Assembly: GCF_036417845.1 (NCBI RefSeq)
Contig: NC_089979.1
Coordinates: forward strand, 21,780,458 to 21,844,457
DNA length: 64,000 nt
Source of the DNA: Apteryx mantelli
Lineage: Eukaryota > Chordata > Aves > Apterygiformes > Apterygidae
Direction of reading: 5' to 3'
The notes under the pieces were generated by a model. The model did no database searches and was not told the DNA's origin. It worked only from the letters and a program-made list of their open reading frames with translations. Of this stretch, positions 1-11,400 are shown piece after piece. Numbering within the stretch: the first letter of the stretch is position 1; the number at the start of each line of letters is the position of its first letter. The position numbers and the translations under genes were made by a program.

Positions 1-2396
1 ATCAAAAGCTTGGAACTGTTGTCTGCTCTAGCTGTTTAAATGTTACCTGGTTTGTTTCAGGTACTACAGCAGAAGAGATAGCACTATATCCATATAACCA
101 TAGTTTAGTGAGTTCATCTACTGTTCTTGGATTTTGCTGAGCATTTTGGGGAACAAGCTAAACATTCTTTTCGGAAATTAGATTTTATATTTCAGTTGAG
201 GAATGTGTCCATGTATATTCTAGAATCACAACTGTGTCTTGAAACAGTGCTGACAAGTACTGACAGGAGCAGCATCTCCTCCTTTACAACTTGCTTCTGC
301 ACTGGTAGGGTCTGCACAGGAAACTATTTTTCCATCTGCAACCTCATAGTCACGCTTAGGTGATATACAAATAGGTCTCTAAATATTAAGTTTAGCACTA
401 GGTCTGGAAAGTACTTCTTGGGTCATCAAGTGCAGTCTTTAGTATTGCAGGCACTCATGTCATAGAACCATGTTTATAAACTAGTCAAGTTCCAAGTAAA
501 AAGCCTGTTCTTACTTTGCCAGTATCTGCGTCAGATAATTTCATGATGAAAAGCAAAATTGGCGTTCTTCTTACTTTGCCAAAATCAGATGCAATTGTTC
601 CAGCAGAAAATCTGTTCCCAGGTGGTTGTTGGCAAGAAATGAGTTTGGCATGGCACCAGGGGAGAAGTTAATGACAATAGATTTTAGTTGAGTTGGGTTT
701 TTTTCCTCTAACAGTATCAGGAAGCTTTTTCATGAACTTGTTTTTTCAGGATTAAGAGCTGACTTCTAACTTCCAGCCTCAATTTTTTTCTAGCCAATTT
801 ATACCTACTTGGTTTGGGGCATTGCTTTAGGCTTAAATAGCCCTTTTTCCTCCCTCCCATTTCATTTCTGATATAGAGAGTAATCCTTCTGTACCCTTTG
901 TTTTGCCAGGTAAAAAGAGCGTGCTCTTCTGAAGTCCATTCATAAAATTGGCTTCTTCATTTTCCTGGTATCTTGCTAGTCCTCTGTGTGTGTGTTGTAG
1001 CTTAAATTAGTGAACTAAGGCTACCAGACCTCTGCACTTAGTGTTATAAAAGAGGTTTTACAAGTGTTTTGTTTCACATAAAAACTTTACTTGAAATATC
1101 TTGGAATTTTACTTTTTCTTTCTCACAAGCATTCTTTGTTACAGAATAATCTACCTAGTTTTTTTTTTTCCTTATCTCAATTTGGAATCATTAGCCCCAG
1201 CTTGAAGCAGAAATCTTGATCTCATATTTCGTACTGCCTAATTTCCACTTCTGTTTCTCCAGTCTTCTAGGTCAACCTGTTCTTTCTGAATAACCTCTGC
1301 CAGTTTCCCTAATATGTTTCTATTCTTTATGCTACGGTCACTAGTCAAGGTCATTCTTCCTTACTGGTACAATCTCAGTAGTTTTGTCTTTAATAACATT
1401 AGAGATCTGTGTGTGTTTAGAGGTCTATAGCAGTCTATCCCAGTAGAATCTTTTAAAATCCTTTCCTAAAGTGATTTTTTTACTCAGAACTAATCCTTCC
1501 TTATCTTTTCTTATTCATGCAGTATATGACATCTGCTGCATCATATGCATATAGTTCTGCCCCACTGAATTTATCTTTCCTCTCTTCATTGTGTCTTTAG
1601 ATGCTCGTCTGAATTCCTGTATCTGCATCTCTGGTTCTAGTTAATTTTTCTGAAGCTCTTTATCAAGTGAAACCATGAGAGTCTGTAATGAAAATTGCAT
1701 ACAGAATTAGGCGTATGCCATGTAATTTGTGGCTGATTGGCTATTTGTCATCCCTTCTCTGAGTCATCCCTACTGCTGCTTCATATCCATCGTCATCTTT
1801 TTATGCTAGATGATCCTGAAAGTAGAAACTAATAAGCTTCCTACCTAATAAAATTCCTTTTTTTCCTTTCTTTGTAAAAGTTCACATGAAGCTCTCTTGA
1901 AGTCATATGCTGTCTTGACAGACTACCAAAAGTTTCAGTTGGCCTCCCACTGAATGTCACTGTTGGTCTTCGTGTTCTTTCCCTCTGCTTGAGTCTTTCT
2001 TTTAACCTTTGTTGTACTGTCAAAATCCATCAAAATTAATTAGCTTTCACACTGACTCCTAGCTACCTCTCCAAACACTTTGAGAAGTCATTTTTGGTCT
2101 TCCAGTCCCTACAAAATTTTATGTTGAGCAGAGCTTTTTAAAGTTCACATTTACCAGATATGTTTGTTCTCTCAATGTTCTTTTAAAAGACGACAAAACA
2201 TAAAAAATTACAAACACTCAAACCCTGATAGAAGACAAGGGACATAAATATACTCAGAATCTAAGTGCAAGGAATAATGTGTTGTGTTTGAAGAGAATTT
2301 AGGTTGTGCATAATTTGTTTTATGTAATTGTTCTAAATAGTCTCTGATGCTTGTATTTTATTTGAACACAGAAGTAATACAGCTCTTTCTTTTAAG
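1..2396 (+). other. RIPK2 intron sequence (no secure exon)
   Basis: This AT-rich stretch lies upstream of the RIPK2 linker exon. Two short open stretches with splice-like ends, 61-107 and 523-621, were examined. Neither could be tied to the exon at 2397 with matching phase and convincing similarity along a complete chain, so the whole stretch is treated as intron. The exact position of the previous RIPK2 exon is unknown. Confidence 0.6.
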
Positions 2397-2576
2397 ATGG
2401 AAATTTGGGAGGTCTACACTCCCTCAGCAATCAGAGCATGGATGAAAATCTCTCTGTTACCCAGAGCGCTAAACTTCTTGTGCATCCATATAGTTCTTCT
2501 CCCTCATCTGACAAGAGTATTTCAAGTGCCTCAAATTCTGCTTCATGTGTGCTGCGGTCATCACCAATTCCTTCAG
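2397..2576 (+). CDS. RIPK2: RIPK2 penultimate coding exon (linker between kinase domain and CARD), partial gene
   Basis: The exon starts after the acceptor cttttaag (AG at 2395-2396) and ends at the donor CAG|GTATAG (GT at 2577-2578). The frame has codons starting at 2399, 2402 and so on; a TAA just upstream at 2393-2395 forces the start after this AG. It encodes a Ser-rich, low-complexity peptide (NLGGLHSLSNQSMDENLSV and on to SCVLRSSPIPS). This fits the poorly conserved linker that precedes the CARD in RIPK2. The exon begins with two bases that complete a split codon and ends with a lone G, which joins AT of the next exon to make Asp, so the phase matches the CARD exon. The assignment rests mainly on that junction, because the linker itself is weakly conserved. 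RIPK2 is a cytosolic Ser/Thr/Tyr kinase that relays NOD1 and NOD2 signals to NF-kB and MAP kinases. The kinase exons lie off the left edge. Confidence 0.75.
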
Positions 2577-4031
2577 GTATAGCAAACACTGATAAAATTC
2601 CCAGGCCCGCAGTATGTGTCCTATGATTGAATATATGCGTGTATGAAATGGAAACTAGAACTGTTGTTCATCTGTAAAGTGAAAACAAAGCATGCTTCAA
2701 ATAAAGAATGCACATCATTATGTCCTTGAAGCCTTATATTCTAAAGTGAGTAAAATTGATGTATAATTTGACCTAAGTACATGTACCTTTAGTTCCTAAC
2801 TTTCTCCTTTTCTTTCAAGCAACTTTAATTGCTGCTTTGGTTCTCCTTTCTCCCGCTCCCTTTACCAATATTATTTCCCCTTCCTTCTACTGCTCTAGGA
2901 GTGCTGCAGTCCAGCAGACTGGGAAAGTAAGTTTGCTAGAGGCAGCGAGATGGGTTAAACTCTCACTTATCTCCACTCTGTGGACTTGTCATTTGCCTCT
3001 TAGTAAAGACGGGGCAAAGAGAAGCAGCAGCTGTCCTCAGCATCTCATCTTTAATGGTCTTCAGTATTAGTTGAGAATCACTGGATAATTTTTGTATGTA
3101 TCAAATACCGATTAAAAATGTGTTTCCAAAAGAATGAAAACAAAAAGAAACTTTAATGGATGTTAAATTATTCAGTGATTTATTTTTTTATTTTATGAGT
3201 TGCATGATAACATGCAACTTTGTAAAGATCTGCCACATCATCCTTCTTCTGAAAATTACAGTTCCTAATAAAGGTCTGTATTGAAATTTAACAGTCTTTC
3301 TTCGGAGCACTCTAAACTTGCTCTATTTCATTCCATCCTCAGATGGAATCTAGAACTTTATTTTATGAGAAGTGGCATATGCTTTGTTCCATTAATCAAG
3401 TTCTCTTTTTCTGTACAACTACAGCACAGGAAAAGGGGATGTGAGAGGCACACATACAGTGCGTGGAACACTTGTCATTTTAGGGGTCCTCATCCATATC
3501 AGCACTAAGAGTAATTAAGATTGCTGCGGGCATTTGAGAAACTGGCAAATATCTTGACTGAGACTGCGAGTGATTATGCAGAAAGACATTCACTTAAAAA
3601 TACTTTTAGAAAGAGTAGACTAGAAGAAAGAAGTGAAAAATGTCAAGAGAAAGAACAGAGCTTTTTTCAGCCATCCAGAGGAGTAACTACACACAATCCT
3701 GAACCAGATGCAGGTCCCTACTGTGGTGGGGGGCTCCTAGCAATATGAGAGTCTTGCACTGTTTCACTGTATGAGTCCTCTGCTTGAAGAGGGTATAGAG
3801 GAAACTACAGAGACATTTTCAGTAAACTTCTCTTTCCACTGGGATTTTTACTGAAGTTACTACCTGTCTCTTTTTACTACCAAGCTGGGTATTGCTCACG
3901 AAGAAACAAGTTTTAAACAGCTCGGTTTTTTTGTTTTAAACAGCTCGTTTTGTTTGCACTATTAATTAACAGATGGTTAGAATACTGATTTATATATATA
4001 TATATATTTTTTTATTCCTCCCCAACCTCAG
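2577..4031 (+). other. RIPK2 last intron
   Basis: Intron between the linker exon and the CARD exon. It has a GT donor, an AG acceptor and phase 1. A short TA-dinucleotide run (about 3990-4007) and a T run sit just before the acceptor and form part of its pyrimidine-rich region. Nothing else is recognised inside. Confidence 0.75.
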
Positions 4032-4357
4032 ATTTTGTTTTGGAAACTATACAACACAATGTAGCTCATCAATGGATCCAAAGTAAAAGAGAAGAAATTA
4101 TTGATCAGATGACTGAAGCATGTTTGAATCAGTCACTAGATGCTCTTCTATCAAGATTTTTACTCATGAAAGAAGACTATGAACTTATAAGTACCAAACC
4201 TACAAGGACATCAAAAGTCCGACAACTGCTTGATACCTCAGATAGCCAAGGAGAGGAATTTGCCAGAATAATAATACAAAAGTTGAAAGATAACAAGCAG
4301 CTAGGACTTCAACCTTATCCAGACACTGTATCTAATTCTCTAAGACTGCATCTTTAA
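4032..4357 (+). CDS. RIPK2: RIPK2 terminal coding exon: C-terminal CARD
   Basis: After the acceptor cctcag (AG at 4030-4031), the frame reads [20 protein letters not shown] and continues to a TAA ending at 4357, about 108 residues. From memory of human RIPK2 the CARD is nearly collinear: [36 protein letters not shown] and KLKDNKQ-GLQPYP are all kept. The Tyr in KEDYEL matches the human Tyr474 autophosphorylation site. This CARD binds the CARDs of NOD1 and NOD2 and polymerises into filaments that recruit ubiquitin ligases and activate NF-kB. Odd points: Phe (codon 4157-4159) stands where human has Asp in LSRDLIMKED, and the tail after LQPYP is short and unlike the mammalian one. Identification as RIPK2 is firm. 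The gene continues off the left edge. Confidence 0.95.
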
Positions 4358-4640
4358 ATTTATTGTTTCTATATGAAACCATGTGAATATTTCTTACAAG
4401 AAGGATTCTTGTTTCTCTGTGGTAGTTTTATATCTGTACTGCTTTGTCTTTACTATGCCTTTGTATAGTCTCAGAAGAGACATTGGGTTCATCTAGACTG
4501 CATTTGGTGAGTTACCAGTTAATCAATTGGAGGGCAGCCATAAAGCCAAACACTTGCCGCTTACTGACTCAATTCATGTAAGTATTTTGTTTATACGTGA
4601 CAAAGAAAAAACATTAAATATTCCCTGTTTTACTTTTTTT
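4358..4640 (+). other. RIPK2: RIPK2 3' UTR, minimal extent
   Basis: Non-coding sequence after the RIPK2 stop. An ATTAAA at 4613-4618, followed by a T-rich stretch, is the first reasonable polyadenylation signal. The real transcript may extend further, because no end can be read directly from genomic sequence. Confidence 0.4.
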
Positions 4641-6669
4641 TCCCTGTTTATACATAGCCTTTTCTTTCAGCTGACAACATTCAAAAAAGCTTTCACTAAA
4701 GCTTATTTCCTATTTAGCACATCTTCTACAGAAACCAGTACCAACTGGTGTTGGTTATTCTCCTCCATCTGGTCTTTCCTATAGAGAATGAAATCTAGGT
4801 GCTCTATTTATGGGCCGATATACTGTGTTTATAATAGCTTTCTTCCTTTTAGCCATACTGAGCACTCTTCCCAAGACATCTGAGAAGAGCCATAGATGAG
4901 AAGAAGCTTATGTTGTGTCTTACAGGATTTTTATTATGTTTTGTTTTGGTTTTCCCATTTTGTTGCTAGGGCAAGCGCTTCAGACTACTGCACAAGAAGT
5001 GCAAGTGTGAGTCAAAGGAGGAACCTAGGGGGCAAGAAACACATTGTGCTGATCATCATTGTTGTGCTAAAAACTGATATGTTAGAAAGGGTGGAGCCTT
5101 GCCTGATTGGGTTACATCTCCTTAAATTGCTCTCGCAAGTGGGGTATGATGAGATCCACTTACAGCTTGCAATGTATAAGGGAACCCTCATTTAATGCCT
5201 CTTACCTTTGTGGTCTGACATAAGTACCTCTTATCTCATGTTGCTAGATCAAACTTCCAATTTATTTTTTTTGGTTAGTATTTACATGATGAGCCACAGT
5301 TTGGGTCTGCTGGACAAAGGTCAGGTATGCACTGCCATGCCAGCTTAGTAGTAATGTGCATGGGCCTTTCTCGTGTGGAGGGCACTGTGGAGGTAGCAGA
5401 GGTAGTGTTTCCTCTTGAGAGGAAAATGCAGTGTCCTGACGTGCCTTAACCTTCTCTGGACAATGGTCACTACCATCCCTTTCCATCTAAAGGATGGTGC
5501 TAAAATGTTTAGGCGCAAATGGGGCCACCTGAGAGACTTGACTTGGATGTCTTTAAACCCAGTAAAAAAATTGCTCTTTTTAATTTGCTAGAACGCAGCA
5601 CATGCAAATGACTTGCATTTTAAAGGCACTAATAAGTAATTACAAGTTCTGTTAGCACTAGTTAAAATTTGGAAAAATTCCAAGTTCTAGTACAAGAAAG
5701 CTGATATCTGCTTAAACTGTCTTATGAAAAGGAGCACATAAATGAGAAGTTGCAAATGATGGCTATTTGGAAACCAATGGAGCTGTGAGATCTGCCCCAT
5801 CTCAATATGATTCAAGGTTCAGTATGTGCAGTAATGGTTACCAACAGCTTACCTTAGATTTTTTTCAGTATCTGTCATAACTTATTTTGTGAACTGAATT
5901 ACAATAATGTGATGTATAATTTCTGGATAGAAGGGCTTTTCATAGATTTTTTTTTAAAATAAGTTCTTGCAGTAAACTGGGAATTTGTATTTTACCCAGC
6001 TTCTTTGTTTTCATCTCCCTTTTAACTCTTGAAGATTGTAAAATTCTAACTAAAGCATAGTTAGCTGAAAACAGGGCAATGGTATAAAGAACGGGTGTGT
6101 TTTTTGTAGAACAGACTTGAAGATGACCAGCAGGGACAGGCTCTGAGGAATGATGCCAGCCGTGCCAGTATGAGTTTGATTCCAGACCTGTGCATTTCAT
6201 TACAAATCACATTCCAAGCCATGTTTTGTATATTATTAATAACTAGTGTGCCTAAAGAAAGATTTGTTTTATGCAAGATAGTCTACCAGGTAAAACTATC
6301 AGGTCTAGTTATAGCTTTAAACACAATGAACAATACCACTATCTAGAAAACTGATAGTTCAAGACATGAAAAGGTACTTGCAAATGCTGAGATTTTGCGA
6401 ATGTTAAATGTTACTAAATAATTAAGGATGTGGGAACAAGAATGAGGGAAAAGCAATGAATGTTGTTACATCAAGTGTCAACTACATGCCAGTGTTATTT
6501 GTATTCTCTGTTCTCTAATTATATTCCTTTCTTCTTCAAGCTATTTTATTCCTGACTTTCATTCTTGTTTGTTGAGATGCTGATTCAGATTTCTTTGACT
6601 TTCTTAAACTACATTGATGGATCTTATTAAATATATATGCTGGTAAAAGGGTTTCATGTTTAGATTAGT

Positions 6670-6695
6670 AAAAAAAAAAAAAAAAAAAAAAAAAA
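6670..6695. repeat. A26 homopolymer
   Basis: Twenty-six consecutive A in intergenic DNA. An ATTAAA lies about 45 bases upstream, but no recognisable retrocopy or flanking target duplication was seen. Confidence 0.9.
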
Positions 6696-7639
6696 GCCTC
6701 CTGAAATTTCCCTTTTGCCAACACAGAATATTATAGAAAATAAACTTTAAAAAATTGCAGACTGCTTTGCTTGGTCTATAGCATGTTTTTGCCTTTCATA
6801 CTTCTCAGATGAAGGAGGGAAAGTTTGATAGGGCTTAGAAGTGAAAAGCAGACCAAGTATTGGCAGATTCTAGTGCAAAATCTTGCAATTTCTTCTTTCT
6901 TACCCAACTTACCATTGAAATGAATGGGTTTGGATTTTTATTTTTCCTCAAACATATGCTCCTCTAGTCTCCTTTCCAGAAGGAGAATGTAGTATCTCCA
7001 GTAAGGAATTCTTTGAGGGGAAAAAAGAGCAATTAGGAAACTTTAATATACCTAGAAGTACGTAAATTTTCTTTCATTATATACTGCATGATGGAGTATC
7101 ACTTAGTTCCTCTCCAAGCAATCCTTCTAGTAAAGGTTTCTCTTTACAATTTATAAATACCTATAGTCAAACTATAGTTTTGCAAAATCCCATTTCTTAG
7201 GTGTGTATCTAAAATTAGCCATGTATTAAGAGTTTCCCTGAATTGTGGTTACTGGAAAAAATAGAAGCTTCTTTATGGGTATCTTTTTAAAAGATGATAC
7301 ATTGTTCTTGTAGTACTTTAATTTTTTTATTTTAAATTATGCTTAAGAAGGTAAAGGTGGTCCTGCAATGTTTAGAGAAAAAAAAAAAGTTACATCTAAT
7401 GTCTCGCATGCCTACGTGGCTGAAGGGTCTGTACCTTCTTCCAGTTTGTCCTAAAAACCAGAGTGGATGCCTCCTGCAGTTGATTTACCTTTGCACCTAC
7501 TTAGCCTTGCACAACTTTAGCACAGCACGGTTGCCGTACATGCTGTGCACAGTACACGATTATGTCAGCAGACTTTATAAAAAAGGCAGCAATTTCCATT
7601 GCGTGCAGGTTGGCGGTCTCTGTTCAGAATTTGTGATTC

Positions 7640-8420
7640 ATGCTGTTGAGTCTTCGTGATGCTGCTGCTGCACCTTTTCACTTATCCGCCTTTGGCACAT
7701 CCTGTGCCTGCCTCTGTGCCTGCTGCTGCATTTGTGTCGGGGCCCTGTGGGCCGCCGCTCTCCAGAGGTGTCGTGCGATGGGAGGAACCCTAGGAAACAG
7801 ATGGGAAAGGTCCCAAAGATGTTCCAGGTGCTTCCAAAGCAATTATGTTAGTTGCCACCCTCCAGTCTTGTCATCTGGGAAGGAAACATTGGACATAAAA
7901 GATGAGGACCAACTGGTAGGACCACGTAGTGCTCCTGAAATGAACAGCAACGAGTGCAGAGCTTCTACATGCATGAGGCTGCTAGTTTTCAAAGCTGTCT
8001 GCAAGGAGATGGAGCCTGCAGACAAGTGGGGCATGTGGTCTTCCAGGGCACCCTGCTGATGGAGGAAAGGGTGCTGCTGCTCTCTGGAGTTTCCCCACTT
8101 CTGCCTCTGGCCTGTCATCAGAAAACTGGTTGGAGTCAGCCACACCATCTACCTGCAAGTAGCCTGTGTTGGCAATTTTCTGCAGGTCTTTGCCTGATGT
8201 GCATTCCCCAGCTCTACAGTGATACCAGCAGGAAGTTTCACAGAGGCCGTGGCTTTCACCAGTTGTACAAAATAACACCGGAGCCTACACAGCCAGATCC
8301 AGGAATGATGCTACCCATGGCTGTTGCAGTCACTGTGGGCAACCCCTCTCAATGCACCATCACCAAGAGGTGGCACAGCTGCAGGAGTACTTCTGTCCTC
8401 AATGCCGAATGAATGTACAC
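7640..8420. other. GC-richer block of unknown origin
   Basis: This block is clearly richer in G+C than its flanks and is open in overlapping frames on both strands (for example 7640-8059 and 7954-8412 on plus, 7843-8148 and 7982-8278 on minus). None of the translations matches a family I know. It has CTG/CAG-rich patches near 7655-7735. It could be a decayed transposon or retrocopy, a regulatory island, or an unrecognised exon. I cannot choose between these from the sequence. Confidence 0.3.
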
Positions 8421-11400
8421 CTGTAAGGCTGTGAGTGTTGTGATCTAGCCGAAAACCAGCACTCCAAGGAAACCCTGAGGGCAGTTAGCAGATTTCTGTG
8501 TCTTATCTCTCGCTTTCTTTGGACCCTGAACCTGTCTGCCATGAGGAAGTAGCATGCATAAACCTGTCCTCTCCAACAGGTTAGGCATGTACAAATTTCA
8601 TCAAGAGTGAAATGAAGGGGAAGAGAGCCAGACTCAGGACTTGAAAGACAGAGAAGAGGGGATAAGGAGAAATCTTTGGGGTAGCTATGGGGAAAGTGAG
8701 ATGGAGGCTGTGTTTGAGCCACATGGAGTGGGGGAGGATGGTTTGTGGAGGTGGTTATTAGACATACGAGTTAATAAGTAAAAGTCTGCCTCTGATGATT
8801 CTGTTCCTTAATTCCAGTAGTGTGAAAAAGGAACAGAGTTTCTGAGCAGCTGGAGCACTCAGCACCAACTTCTGACTGTGGCAGCAAGTCTAGGGCCAGG
8901 ACAGTCATGCAGCTCATACACAGCTTGGTAGTCAGGAGCTCCATGTCTGATGCATTTGCTACAGTCATGCTCTGTGGCTGTGAGAAATGGTACCCTGGTC
9001 CATGAGGACACTGGTTGATAGTGCTAGGAAAGACTGTTTGAAAAGGATAGTGATGTCCTCCTCTTCTTCCAATACACAACTGTGGTTTTTGCACTCCTGA
9101 CTTCTTCATTAGCAGCTATTCAGCTATTTCACTCCTAGGAAGAAAGCTGCTGATATTTCAGAACACTGTCCTTGCTGACAGTAAGAGCTCTTCTCTGAGT
9201 TGTAATAACTCATTGAGAGCCTTTTTGCATATACATGGGACAAATAAAAACATGTGACTTATTACCACTGGATTTCATATAGCATTTTAGCACCTAGTCA
9301 CTTAGTATTGCAATTTCTATAACTATTTGCAGTCAGCTTTAATTTTGATTATACTGAGTATCTTGTGTTGTCAGGTTATTATTCACCCCCTTTATTTGTG
9401 TTCCTCTACAGCACCTGGAAGCCATCTGGTATTGGAGATAGGCTACTACTCCTCAAAAGGAACATAGTATAAAGTACTCTGCACTAGTGCCAACCTGAAC
9501 TGGTATGTTTGTATAGTGAAGAGCAAGCCCAGCCACAGCTCATTCCTGTATGTGTTGTTGCCACATTAACACATTGACTGACTCCTGAGTTCTTTGCTGT
9601 TGGCACAATGCCTTGCTGATGCTGTTATGCTCCCACAACTTGAGTTAGCATGTTTGGTACAGGTTTCTTGACATGGTCTGTGCCCCATAGTCTGTCCTGC
9701 ATCAACTTATCATGGGAAAGTAAGGCAATAAGAAGTAAGTGATAGTAAGTAATCTGATTTTACGTAGGAATAGTGGTTCTTTTTTATTTGTCATTCAGGT
9801 CCTTGCAGCTAGTGGCAAAGAGCATTAAGCAACATCTTTTCATTGAGATTAATTGTAAGTGCATCTATTGTAGATGAGGACTGTGGGAGTCTGCTGTCTG
9901 AAGTATTAAGACTCATGCAGGAGGTGGAGGAATTGGCAGTGGTGGAGCTACACTGTTTGTTGCACTGGGGCCGTAGTATGAATGGAGATGGCTTTAGAAA
10001 TAATCTGAGTAATCTTGTTTCCAGTGCAGAGTATGAAAAGCCTTCCTGAGCAGTAATGGAAGTGTAGGCAAGAAACCAGAAAATGTCACAGACTTATTCA
10101 GGCAAGCATACTTCACTTTGTTCCAAAAGCAAACGTGCATACTTGTAGCTATAATGCACGCAAGAATTGCTATGAGCAGTAAGTTGGCACAGGAGAATCC
10201 TCATTGCAGAAGTACTAGTCAACTTCTGCAAGATTATAAAAATAAATGAGAAAAATATAAAGGAAGTCACATTCACTTATTTACATTTATCCATCATGCT
10301 TACTTAGAAAGCAAGATAGAGTTAATCATCCTTTGCGGAGGAACTAGAAGTAGATTTTGTGCTCACAGAAGAAATGTTCAAGGAAGAAATGTTTTTTAAT
10401 ACATACTGCATGTCTTGTGATTGCTTAATGCTGATTTATGTGCCATTACTGTAAAGTTGTGGGAAATGTCAAATACTGCATAACCAGCAGAGTCAGACCA
10501 ATAGTAATATGGGAAGTGTTAACAAAGAAAATGTTTGTTTCATGTTCCAACATGCAACCTCTACAGAATTAAAGGACTGAAGCTGGTTCAGGATGTGCAT
10601 GTACGGACAACATAAAGGTGCCCTCCAACTTTAAGAGGAGGGAAATGCCTGATAACAGGGTTGCTCTGCACAGGGCATAGTACACAAAAAAAAAAAACAG
10701 CCTTTGCCCAAAATCTGAAACATGACAAATTCAACACAGTTCAAATTTAGGAATGAAAGTAATTATGCATGCTTGAAAATATGATTGCAGGCCTGTTTTT
10801 TAGGCTATAGTCTATTAACACTGCCCTGACAGAAGAAAAAAATCTTATAAGGGCAGAGTCACTGACTAAAGAATGTGGGACACAGCCTCTCTGCTCTGCT
10901 AGCAGAGAATAACATGCCTGCAAAACAATTCTGTTGCCAAAATGTTTCTTGATATATTATAATGTACGTAACCACAGATTTGCAAGCAGCTGAAATTGTG
11001 CAATCTTTTCAGGCAGAATTAAGAGAACTTTCAGGGATTTAAAAAAAAAAAAAAAGTTCTTCGAAGATAAACAGCCTCTGAGTTACTTTATTTTTATTTA
11101 AAATACTTGTCTCTCATCTGCTTCTAATAGTGTTTTTAAAAAGCATGGCACTTTCCTGTAAACATTAAGTATAGACCTGTCTCCATCTGTCACAGAAAGC
11201 AAGTTTTTACAAGATGTTACTTTAAAAGGAAAAAATAGGAGGAGCATTGATCTGATAGAAAGTTTGGGGTTGTTTTTATTTTTCCTTGGGTCTCTGTGGG
11301 TTACAATATGGAACATGCAACACGATGTGACTCTCCTGCTTTCCTCTTGGATGACTGAGCCTGAAAGGGGGAGATGTCTGCATTTGAATTATTTCATTTT

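Noticed and set aside
61..107. Possible RIPK2 exon (acceptor gtttcag, donor GTGAGT, product including AEEIALYPYNHSL)
   Set aside because: The only open frame ends in phase 0, but the exon at 2397 needs a phase 1 partner. The similarity to the human linker is slight and could be chance.
523..621. Possible RIPK2 linker exon with phase 1 at both ends
   Set aside because: The phase would fit the 2397 exon, but it does not fit the upstream candidate, the similarity to RIPK2 is weak, the donor GTGGTT is poor, and 33 open codons are easily had by chance.
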